Shown here in pieces: positions 38,784 to 50,800 of a DNA stretch of 64,000 nucleotides. Source of the stretch: Podarcis raffonei (lineage: Eukaryota > Chordata > Lepidosauria > Squamata > Lacertidae); the NCBI RefSeq assembly GCF_027172205.1, contig NC_070603.1, positions 39,132,501 to 39,196,500 of the forward strand. The letters run 5' to 3'. The notes beneath the pieces were generated by a model. The model ran no database searches. It was not told the origin of the DNA and saw only the letters and a list, made by a program, of their open reading frames with translations. The stretch's first letter is position 1. Each line of letters starts with the position of its first letter. The position numbers and the translations under genes are program-made.

Positions 38784-40300
38784 AGTGTATTTACTGAAGA
38801 CCCACTTGCCAGGACTTCAAAGCTGACCTGGTTGCACCTTCCTTTTCCAGGCAGCAGACCTTGCCCCTTAACTGCCAGAAGCCCGAAAAAGTCTCTCTGA
38901 AATCACTCCAGTAACAGTGGCAGTAGGGTCACCAACAAGGGGGATGTATGAAAAATATATGTTGCCATGTATAATTTACTGGAAGCTTCTCCCTTTTGAG
39001 AAAAACGGGTTTAAAACTGTTATGAAATAAATATTTTCATACTACTCCAGGCAGCTGTCAAGTGAGAACTGGGCACATCAGTTCTTGCACTGTGGACAGA
39101 TTTATGCTGGCATGACCTTTTATATACATGAAACCAATTAAATATGCTTCTTGAGGCTTTTATTTGCGTTTCCTTTCCTGGATTCCAGCTAATTGGGAAG
39201 TGTTGGCCAATTACACTGGAAAATTATGCTGTGACCCTAAACACATACTGGTCCCAGGCTGAATGATACACAGCCATTTCTTCAGTGGAGCTTCCAGGCA
39301 CATTGGAATAACCATATTTCTGGAAAATTACATATTAGAATCGGGCTGCAAACCTGTATTCATGTACTGGAGTTGCAAGCCCCAATGAACTCAATGGATA
39401 GGCATGCATAATACTGCATTGCAAACAGTATTATATCCAAGTTAAAAGTTTAAGTACTATATGAGCTTTTAAATTCAAATTAATGGGAAATTGATAGGAA
39501 GAAGTAGGTACCATACAAGATTTCACACTTGGGCTATGTCAGTATGAGGAGAAGCACCATAGGGAAGAGAAAAAAGGGGCCACTGAGAACTTTGGGATCA
39601 GGTTTGATGAGTTTCAGCATGGTGATCTTAATTCTGCAAAGGTGGAAGAAAACAAACGAAGAACTACATCTTATCTCATTGAATAAACATTGAATAAACA
39701 TGGGAAGGATAAGATTTATTAGCAGAAAAGAGGAAATAGGATAATTCAGGATTTAATGGAAGTGCTTGGATTGGAACATATGCATATGGGACAAATTATT
39801 TATTTAAATACAATTATATTCCACCTGTTTTTCAGAATAAAAAGGTTACCAAAAAACAAAACAAAAAAGATTGCTGTCCCTATTTTTCTTTTTTTAAAAA
39901 TCCACATATGTTAGTATCAGGAAAGGCAGGTCATATGTGAACATAATTCTTGTTATTCCATGTGATTCTTCCATAAACGTCTTGTAGCTTTATTTGTGAA
40001 CATATTCCAGAATGCTAAACCCACAAAGAAGATATGTGATTCATTTTATATAGAAATGTCTTTTCATTCAACATTGCATCATTTGAAAGAATCAGGAAGT
40101 AATTCTAAGATATAATCTCATTTGAGGTACTTAATCACATATTAATCACTATACTTCAAGATACAATGTTTTGTTATCTAGTTGCAAAAGATTCGGGAGA
40201 GTTATGGAAAAGATGTAAGTTGTTGGAATAAGTTGCTTGTTGCCGTGGCTCATTTACCAGGATAGAGGGAGGCGAGCAAATAGGTGTATAAAATTAAGCG
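38784..40300. other. TMEM220-MAP2K4 intergenic spacer
   Basis: AT-rich, with no gene or clear transposon. A very degraded piece near 39360-39440 resembles dispersed family D. No trace of the genes found between these two in mammals was seen. Confidence 0.45.
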
Positions 40301-40559
40301 CAGTAGAGAACGCTAAACTAGACGGACCTTCCGTATGATGCGGCAAGGCTCTCCTCAGATGCGGAGAAAGAAGAGAGCGGGTTTATCTCTCTCATAATAC
40401 AGGTACTAAATCCATTAAATCTGAAAGATAGGAGGTTGGGGGGATGATGCAGGACAGACAATAGGAAGAATCTCTTCAGCCCGTTTAAAACCCCCGAATT
40501 CGCTGTCACAACATGAGAGAGATGGCCGCCAAACTGGGCTGCTTTAGAAAGGGGATTAG

Positions 40560-41880
40560 ACCAAACAAGGCGGCCAATGGCTAACCTCTCGTCGCTATTG
40601 CCGCCAGTCATCTGAATGACCGGCTTCTGGTGCATCTACGAGTCGGGGAGAACGGGGCTGCGGCGGCGGGGCATCAGCTTCGCCATTGTGGGAGCCGGCG
40701 GGTGCAGGACTAGCCGGATCCAGCTGGGTCTCTCCTCCTCGCGCCTCCTTTTCCTGCCTCCCTCCCTCTTCCTGCGTCTTTTTGGGCGAAGCCGTCGGAG
40801 GCATCATCCGTCCCGCCCGCTGCCTGGGAGGGGTTACCCTGATGCCGCGAGGGTGGGAGGGGACGAGCGGACGGCGGAGGCTGCAAGCGGAGCCCCAGTA
40901 GCGCCGAGAGAGAGAGGGAGGAGGAGAAGGAGGACGGCGGCGACGACGACGACTGGCGGTGGTTTGGGTCGGTCGGGGCCAGGGAGGCTGGCGCCTGTTG
41001 TCGCGAGTCCCGGCTCCGGGTGTCCCGCCAGCTGCCTGCTGGGGCTAAAGGGAGCAGCGAGCGGGGCAGGGAGGAGCAGCAGCAGCAGCAGCGCGCGGGC
41101 GAGGAGCCGAGGGCGGGCGCGCGGGACGGGCAAGGAGGGGGTCGGGTCCGCTGCTCCTCCGCTCCTGCTGCATTGCAGCCTCCCTCCTCCTGCCGTCCGT
41201 CCCCTTCTCCCTCCTTCCCTCCCTCCCTCCCTTCGCGTCTGGCGCGCTGCACAATGGCGGCTCCCGGCCCCGGCTCTGGCTCCGGCGGCGGCGGGTCCCA
41301 GGCGGCGCACACGACAGTCAGCAGCATGCAGGGTAAGGGAAGCGCGCCTGGGGAGGAGCGGCGGCGGCGGCGGCAGCGGCAGCCGGGCCCGAAGCGACGC
41401 CCGCGGAGCCTGCTGTAGGCCGCGCGGCGCTTCGCTCCCTTCCAACCCTCGCCGCCCACCACACGCTCCCCGCCTGGCTGGCTGGCTGCGGGGACGGGAG
41501 GGGGCGCCCGAGCTGGACCAGGCCTCGCCAGAGACCGAGAGGCCTCGGCCGCCTGGAGTTCTCCAGCGAAGCCGAGAAGAGCCGCTTTCCCGTGTGGGGC
41601 TCCGCTGGGTCGGAGGGGGGTGTGGTGTGTAGGGAGGGAGACGAGGAAAACGGGGTGGCGGCGGCGAAGCTTCGTGTGTGTGAACAGGCGCTTCTGGGCG
41701 GCAACACGGGTAGGGGGCGGCGGCTATACGTGTGCCTAGATGTACGTGTGAGGGGAAACTCGGGGCCTTCTGTCTCCTCTGCCCGGGGCATGTGGGAGGT
41801 TTCCGGGTGATGGGAGTAGCCACGGTTCAGGGACTCATCCCGGGGTGTAAGTCTGGGGAGGGTGTGGGGAGCCTAATCGC
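40560..41880 (+). promoter_or_regulatory. MAP2K4: MAP2K4 CpG island, promoter and 5' UTR
   Basis: A long GC- and CpG-rich block surrounds MAP2K4 exon 1. It contains a CCAAT element (ggccaatggc at about 40572), repeated ggcggc/ggagga runs and a pyrimidine-rich (ccctccctcc) stretch just before the start codon. Very long ORFs on both strands here (up to 338 codons) result from the rarity of stop codons in GC-rich sequence and are not genes. Confidence 0.8.
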
Positions 41881-44800
41881 CAGGGCGTGATCACTACTGG
41901 GAAAACAGAATTAATAAGCAAAAAATACGAGGCTGACGTCTGGCTGACTAACGAAGGTATGTGTCGGAAGAACGCATGCGTTAAGGTCGTGGTAGAGGTA
42001 GCATGTCCATGTTGCTCATGTCTGCTCAGAAGTAAGTCCTGTTGAGTTCAAGGGGATTTACTTTCCAGTCCGTGTGTACAGGATTGCAGCCTAATTGCCC
42101 TTGGGGTGGGGGGGTGTAGGGGTAAACAAAAACTAGGTTTGTGTAGGCCCCATAGATTTAAAGCACCTGTCTAGGAGTCCTGAGAACCTTAATTTAACCC
42201 CCACAGAGCTACAGTTCCCAGCACCTTTACAGATTACAGTCCCCATAAGTTGGTGGTGTGTTTGTGTATGCTTTAAATGTATGATGTGTCTGGAGTCCAT
42301 AAGTGGTTTTTCTGTAGGCATGCAGGGGGAAAGTGGTCTTGTGTTTTTTTTAGGAGTGCAATATGTAGGTAGATTAGATTTGAGGCCTTTCTGACATTGA
42401 AGTTAGGCGGTGGTTTTGGTTGAATGGGGAATGCATAACAGTGAGTGCTTCTCTACTTGAATAAAGGGAGTAATGTATCAGATTATTAGAAGGTGTGCTT
42501 GTAAATAAGGAGGATGCAGAGTGCATGGATGTGAGATGTGGATGGAAAGTGCAAGGTCCTTTTCTCAGTGTCGTTGCATATTGGGCAAGTGTTTTTGAGA
42601 AACAGATGTTGGCTTACCATCCCATAATTCTGATTATGCCCATAAGAAGCCTCTCTGTGTACCTACTAAATTTTTGGAGAGGGACACTTTGATACCTATG
42701 TACTTGGTAAAATATTTAACAAAACAAAGCTGAAAGTATATCTTAATATTTACAAAGTAAACTCAACACTGTTTTCCTAACAACTCCATTTAATACATAG
42801 AAGCTAAAATTAGTGGTATTTCCAGTGAAATGAGTATAGGATTAGGTTTGTACTGTTGAAATAGTGAATGGTGCTGTGTGACACCAGTGAAGCTGTTTTA
42901 ACACTTAATAATCAGTTCTCTCCTCCCACAAATGTGTATGATCACTCACTGCAGTATCTTGGGACACGGTGTTCTCAGGATTGACATACAGCATTCGAAC
43001 CAGCTAACCTGGAAAGCCTGTTATGCCCTGCAATGTACAGGATTTTGGACATAACTGATCGCAGTTGAAGGGAATCTCTAGTAGGAGGACTGTGAAAGAC
43101 ATCTGGAGAGCTGCTGCCAGTCAAAGTAGACAATACACAGTTAGAGGGACTGGTGGTCTGACTCAGTACAAGGCATCATCACCTGCTCATTATATGCTAG
43201 GAAGCTGCCCTTGCCACTTTTCAGCACCAGCCTATGTACATGCAGCAAAATGCTCATGTTCGCAATTGTCAAATACCAGTACGTTGTTTACCTTCTATTT
43301 CATGTATAGAAGGATTTTGTTGTGTTTGAAGTATCCTTCATAGATACATACAAACACCAGACTAGTAAATGTTACTGAGCTTTACTGCTGAGTTGGCACT
43401 GGACACTAACCACCACGTTTTTTGGGTGTGTGTTACAAAGTGTTCAAGGTCAGTATCTGAGAAACTACATATATATTGTTATATATAACTGCAAAGCTAT
43501 GTAGACTTCTCTCTTAAGCTGCATTAGATGGAGTAAAGTACAAATATAGGGAGGTGTTTGTTTTTTATTTACATCCAAATGCTCTTGATTAGGTAATTAT
43601 ATGAGAGGTAGATTGTTCATTGTACAACTCTGATGGTACTGTAAGCATCTCACAATTTTGTTGCAATATATTATTTTTTATTTAGCACCTGGAAGTGCAG
43701 TACCACACTCACTGAGTTTCTGTGGGTAACAAGAAAAATGTTTGCCAGATGCTACTAACATGTTTGGCCTAATACTTGGTTAGATCCTCAAGCTATTAGA
43801 TCCTTAATAGCTCTTGTAGCAAGACACTCCCCTTATTGGGCTGTTTCTTGTTTGCTTAGTGTTTTAGTTTGGGATCTCAAGAGTGTTGATTGGTATATAG
43901 CAGGCTATTTGGCTTTTCCTTTCCTTTTGTTTTTAGGCTGTTAAGTACTCCTAGTATTATTCCCAAGTAACATTCTGTGTTAACATGGGAAGGATAGGAA
44001 CACACTCCATACTCTTGTAGTAGAAATGATACTATGGGCACCTAGGAGTTAACTCTCAATAATACCTATGCATTTGGGTGCTCAAGTAAACCAGTATGTT
44101 ATGATATTTGAATTTTGATTACTCACCTGGGTAGTCTTGTGGTAAAGAGTGTTTGTTCCTCTGCATATTGGAAAACAGCCCACATTGAAAGGCAGGACTT
44201 CAGGCTGGTTCCCACATTATGGTGTTAAGTAAGGGAAATGGCTTTTGAACCACTCTTTTGCCTAAAATATGCAGGATATCTATTTTAAACCTTAACTTTG
44301 GTTGTTGCAAAGTAAAAGTTTATTGCAAGGGTTTGCTGAACCACTCTGTGAACATCACCTGTACTTGTGTCTTTCTAATGAGTAGGCACATTTGAATCAA
44401 AGTGAGTGATCACAGAAATATGTTACAGGTGTACATTAATTACTTAATGTAAAATCACAGTGTGGGAGATGACCTTTAGTCTTGTATAGAACCAGTTCTC
44501 TTTACCAGGCTGCAGACTGCCCAGATGTGCTTCTCTTTGAAGGCAAAAAACAGTTGGTTTTCTTCTATCCTGCCTTTCTGCCTGCTTTCAGTGTTAGAAA
44601 TGTAAGTATTCATTCCTGGCAAGAAATTTACCTGGTGATTTTATTGAAACTCATCACCTAATTCGTTCAAAGGCTATGATGAATGAAAACTAGGAAATTT
44701 TCCTTATTAAATCAGTATGGAAGAATCTTGTATTTGTAATTCAGTCCAGTGTAGCTCTCCTCACTGAGATCTACTGAGTCCAGGTGATGTGCATAGGACT

Positions 44801-47800
44801 GCAGCCTAAATCATTGGTCTGAGTCAGCCTCATTTTTGTGCACTTGTTCTGTAAAAAAAAGCTGTGTTCTCATTGCTGGTTATATAACCATCTAAAAATT
44901 GTTGATTTTGAATTGAATTGAAAGTGCCTATGCTAGATTTAAAAAAACAGACATGTAGGGCCATAGTACTGTACATCATAATCTTTTCAGGTTCTCCTTG
45001 TGCTTGTTTACTGAATTAAGAAATCCTAAACAACTCCTTTTTACTCAAAACTTGTATCAAACTGCATTAGAAGCAGGGCTTTTTTTCCAGCCAGAACTCC
45101 CCTGAACTCCGTTCCGGCACCTCTCAGGTGGGTGCTATTGCTATTATAAGAGAACAAGGGAGGCGTTCATGGTGAGTTCCAGCACTTCTTTTTCTCGAAA
45201 AATAGCACTGATTAGAAGTGTGAGTGCAAGCAGAATTTGAGGAGTTGTATTGGATACATAAGCTTGTGGAAAACCTGTAGTTCTGTTTTCAACAAGGTAT
45301 TAATAGACCAGTGGGCCTGTTTAGACGCCAGTTCATGCATTGATACAGCAGTAAATAACGTGTAGCTCTCATGCACACAAGAGCTTCCTCATTTACCTGT
45401 GGCAGGGTGGCATCCCATTACATGCAAGGAGCTACCCATCACTAAGAGCTCCATATGAGCATTGGAGGTCCTGTGAGTCTTTAGATCAGAGCAGTGAATT
45501 ATAATTAAACGTCAGAAACAGTCCTGTAGATCTTTCATGCTGTGGAGTTGAGTTTGGTATTTCTCCTTCCCAAGATTTATTCGGATGTAAGTGACATACT
45601 ACATATCTGGTTCAGTTCACTCATACCATTTCCCCTGTGTCATTTCCCACAACATAGGTTTTTGTTGCATAAATGTTGTATAAGTGCCAGCATAGGAAGA
45701 TTTCAGAGCTCAAGTGGATGTTCTCCTCATGCAGGAAAAGTGGACCTTTAGTGTTACCAGCTAAAAGCATGTGAGGAGTGCATTAGCCTCTTCTTGGAGT
45801 GAACTGTTGGATATTGATTGATTTTGACCCTATTTCTGTTCTGAATGAAATACTTTGTTATACCACTATATTGCTTCACTTGGAAAATGTTTTTGTGCAT
45901 TCCAAGGTTAAAGAGAATTTTGTGCTCGGAATGATAATGCAATACTAGGTGTGTGTCGTGTCCCCCCCCCCCATGACTCCATGGCTTGATTCTCATCCAC
46001 AGTCTTATCAAGGGTACTTGAGATATATAATATTCTATATTCCAGAAAGTCCCAACTGATTGAATGGGTGGTAAAATGGCAAATGCAGTTCAGTGTAAAC
46101 AAGTGTAAAGTGCTGCATGTCACGACGACAAATATTAATATTAATATTAAACACATGTTCCCGGAGTCTGAGAACAGGACAGAGGTCTTGGGGTCGTAGT
46201 GGATAGCTCAGTGATAACACAAAATCTGTGGTGTGACTGCATTTGGAATACTGTGTACAGTTCTGGATGCCTCACCTCTGAAAGAATCTTGTCGAGTTGG
46301 AAAAGATTCAGAAAAGAGCAACCAAAGCAATCAAGGGGATCGATCAAGTAACTCCACTATGAGAAAAGCTTGTCATGTTTGGGACTTTTTTGCTTAGAGA
46401 AAAGGCAAGAGTTGACGTTATAGAAGTTTATAACATTAGCATGGCTTGAAGAAAGTGGGAGTATTTCTCCCTCTCTTAAAACATTAGAACTTGTGCACAT
46501 CCAATGAAGGTGTATGTTGGAAGAATCGGGACGAATAGCAGAAAATACTTCTTAATGCAGCACGTAGTTAAACTAAGGAACTCACTAAACTAAGGAGGCA
46601 GTGATGGCCACTGACTTGGATGGCTTTAAAAAAGGATTGGACAAAGTCATGGAGGATAAGGCTATCAATGGCAACTAGCTATGATGGCTGTGCTCTACCT
46701 CCATAGTTGGAGGCAGTAATGCGTCTGAATACCAGTTGCAGGAAACCATGGGGTGGTGTTGAATGCTCTTCTGCTTGGCACCTGCTTGTGAATTTCGCTT
46801 GGCATCTGGTTGGGCATACTGGGACTAGGATGCCGGACTAGATAGGTCATTTTTCTGCTCCAGCAGGCTCTTCTTATGTTCTTAAATCTGCACGGGATTA
46901 TAATTTGTAGGCAGGTTTCTCTGAAAGGCTCAGAATCATAACATGTTTCTCATGCTTTTAGAAAATCTTGGAAACATGTAGGCATACCAGTTAAAGACTT
47001 GAAAAACCTTACAATGAATTCGATGTTGTATTGGTTCCCATTGGTTAATGAATACACCCTCTTTGTTCTTGGACCATGCCATTTAATACCTATCTTTTTG
47101 CTGCTATCTTTTTGTTTGTTGCTTGCTTCTGATGTTCCTTGTGCCCTCTATTTTTACATCTGACAACTTTATTTCTTCATTTTAGGCCAAAACAATGTTT
47201 CTTCAGCCCACCCAAATTTTGAAGTTAACATAAAATAAAAATAATAAGACAGTTGCTCTCTATAATCTGTGTTTAGAATTCAGATGTGTCCTGTCCCAGA
47301 GGAAACTAGTTAGCAGAAACAAGCATTGCTCCCTTTACAGCCAAAAAGTTATTGATTGTAATAACAGAATGGGACATTCTGAAAGGATGTCAGCTACTTT
47401 ACTGAGACCATCTTGGTTACTTTCCTATTGTCCTTTGCTTTTTAGCTGATTTGGCTGGCTTTTTTCTTTCTTGCCTGAGGCTCTTGCTGAGCTTAAGTAC
47501 CATATCTTCTGGATTTGTTCATTCATGGTCCTTTTCTCTGACTCGAGAAAAGATGGCCAAACTTTAGAAAGTGTAGCTTTCAGTGCTGGATAGCAAATTA
47601 TGTCAAATGTTAAGCTGTATGAGTAGGCTCAATGTGCTTCCAAGCTGTTGTCAAATGCCAGAGTAGATTCTTTCCTTTTGATTTGCATATGATTCCAAAT
47701 CCCTTGTTTTCAACTTGCAACTGAATATTTGCATAGACTTGTTTTGGCTTCTTTCTTGGGCTAGTTATGGAAACTCAATCAGAACCACCAACCAATTTTT

Positions 47801-50800
47801 TTAAAACAACTTTTTAAACTAAGTAAATTTTACTTCAGAATATCTGGAGATTTTATCTGTTCCTGCATCTTATCAGAAAGGAACAAGTATGTTAGTCCTC
47901 TGTCCTAGAGTTTTCATTATTATTTTTTCCAGATTGCATATACACAGTAACAGACATTGCTTGTACTTTTCAGTCAAATATCTAGGGGTGTTCCTTTTTT
48001 ACTCCTATTCTTGGACAAGATGGTCACTCATTTATTCTGTTTCATGTGTAAAAGCATTGAATTTGGTGCAAATTTTCCTTCAGCCGGGCTGTGGTATTTG
48101 GTAGAAAAGCCAGCTCAAACCTTTTGACAATGTCCAGTGAAGTTTTCACTAGCTCAGGGATTTCTGCTAGTGAAACAGAACTTATCCCTCTTCTCCCTGT
48201 GTGCCCCTCCCTGCACTCTCCCCAAATCCTCTTTGCAGGGTTGGGAGAATCCTCAGAACACATTAAGGGTGCAAAAGGGTGGGGATATTGGGGGAGAAGA
48301 GGGAGGGGAAGTTCCACTTTGCAGCCAGAAGTCCTTGCACTAGCAAAAGTACTTGATTAGATTCTGCTCTTTATTTCCAAATATGTTTGTGAGGTGCCTC
48401 AAAGAGTAGAGAAGGTGGCATTTGTATCTCTGTTTTTTTCTATCTAGTTTCTAAGTTTAGCTGTATATGAATCTTACCGTAAAAGAGAAAGGTAATACCG
48501 TATTTTTCTGTTTATAAGATGCCCCCATGTACAGTGGTGCCCTGCAAGACAAATGCCTCGCAAGACGGAAAACCCGCTAGACGAAAGGGTTTTCCGTTTT
48601 GGAGGTGCTTCGCAAAACGAATTTCCTATGGGCTTGCTTCGCAAGACGAAAATGTCTTGCGAGTTCCTGCGGGGTTTTTTCCCTCCCCCCCCTTTTTCCC
48701 AAGCCGCTTATCAGCTGATCCGCTAAGCCGCTTAACAGCTGAGCCGCTAAGCCGCTTAACAGCTGATCGCTAAACCACTTATCAGCTGATCCGCTAAGCC
48801 GCTTATCAGCTGATCCGCTAAGCCCGCTAAGCCACTAATAGCGCTAAGCCGCTAAGCCGCTAATGGGCTTGCTTCGCAAGACGAAAAAACTGCAAGACGA
48901 AGAGACTCGCGGAACGGATTCTTTTCGTCTTGCGAGGCACCACTGTATAAGACTATTTTGGGGGACTCCAAATTAAGAAAACACCCCTCAGCACTACCCA
49001 TGTATAAGGCGAGCCCCAATTTTAAACCTGATTTTTTGGTAAAAACAACCTAGTCTTATACACAGAAAAATACGGTATACTTGCAGAAAAACACCCAGCT
49101 TAGACAGACGAAGCTGACACTGTGTTAGAAGCTATCAGCAATGCCTTAATAAAACGTGTTCTGCTTATATCATACCAGATAGTTACTTCTTATCTTGGAC
49201 AGAATGGCAGCATTCACACATCAGGTGAAGTCCAAACAAACTATGATGTGAAGCCAAGATTTGCTCTTGGCTTCCTGGCCATGGTTTGCCTAAGTGAAAC
49301 AAATCACAGCTCCCATTTCAGACAAAATACTAATGCAGGGATTGCAGTTTGTTGCTCCTGCTCGCCATAGGAGAGGAGCAAAGTGAAAGCAGCCTCTGTG
49401 TTCACAATAAACTATAGTTAATGTGCAAATTGGGCCATTACGTGTCAGATAGTAATGGAATATAGGTTGGCCAATCAGTATAAGTGATGACATGCTAAAT
49501 GAAAGCTCCATCATTAAAGGCAAGTTTTATCTGATTCCTTGGGGGGGGGGCAGAGTGTGGCTATTACATTCATGTCTTGCCTGTGACTTACCTATGGTGT
49601 CTTGTTGGTCCCTACTAGAGACAGAATGCTGAACTAGGTACATCACTGGTTTGTTGCAGCAAGGTCATTATGTTGTACTCAATGATTATGGCTGAGCACA
49701 GAAGGCTGTCATTTTCACCATTCACATTTATATACCTGTGAATTTTCACGAGTGCAGCTAGTATAAACCTATCCTCTCAGTTGACCATTGGGCTACAGCT
49801 AGTTGTGTATTGAAAGAAAGAAATGAATGCAGAGGGTCAAGTGCCCTATAGTTTCATGGATTACTATGCAGGCCTCAACAAGTCACTGTTTTCTCAGTTC
49901 CACTTCTGCAAGTGACAATATATATATATATACTAGCATGTTACATTTAAAAAGTCATATGTGACTTCCAGTGTTTTGTGAATGCATTATCCACAATTTT
50001 GGGGCAAACATGAATCTTCATATTGGGCACTAAATGTAGCAACCTGAATTTCTCATGTCTTATTTAAAAATAGGATTATTATTTATGTTCAGAGAATGCT
50101 TAAGAGAAACCTCAGAAACCAGAGAACGACTCAACAGGCTTTTCAGTGGGGAGGGATTGAAGTATTAGTACCTTGGATATGTACTTGCTCCTCCTTACAA
50201 CTAGCAAAAGTGACATAAATTATGCAAAAAAGTAAAATAGGCAAATTGGGTTTATCTGCATTATTTAGACAAGCTGGAGAAACAACATCTGTCTGTCTCT
50301 AAAACTAAGTCAGATATAATTCTGCAGTGAATGGTGAAAACAGACAGTGATACTTGCACATGCACAGTATACCCAGAAATACAAATCTAATATTGGGAAG
50401 CCTTCATGATGCGTGTACTTATTTAACTTCGGAAAGTACATGTGGGAAACTTCCTAGCAAAATCACCATTTGTTCTTAACATTTTGTTTAAAGTTAACAA
50501 CAAACTAATACTTAACCTCTGTAGCTGACCTGATGTGGACAGCCACCTGCTGATGCTTTGCTGATGTTTTGGACAGTACTGTATAGTACAACTTTGACTT
50601 TTCCAAAAGGTATTAGATATTGACAAGAAAACAGGTTATTGGAGTACTGTCTTTGCAACTCAGGCAGTGATTTAACCTTTTACGTGGTGTTTGAGGGTGT
50701 TTTTTAAAAATGAACATGAAATGTGATTTTTAAAGGTTGTGCAAATATCTATTTTCCAGAAAATGAACTAGAACTTATCTTTTTTGCTTTAGGCTTTCAG

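Noticed and set aside
40616-41823. Very long ORFs on both strands (250-338 codons) around MAP2K4 exon 1
   Set aside because: They follow from GC-rich sequence with few stop codons. Only the short exon 1 frame matches a known protein.
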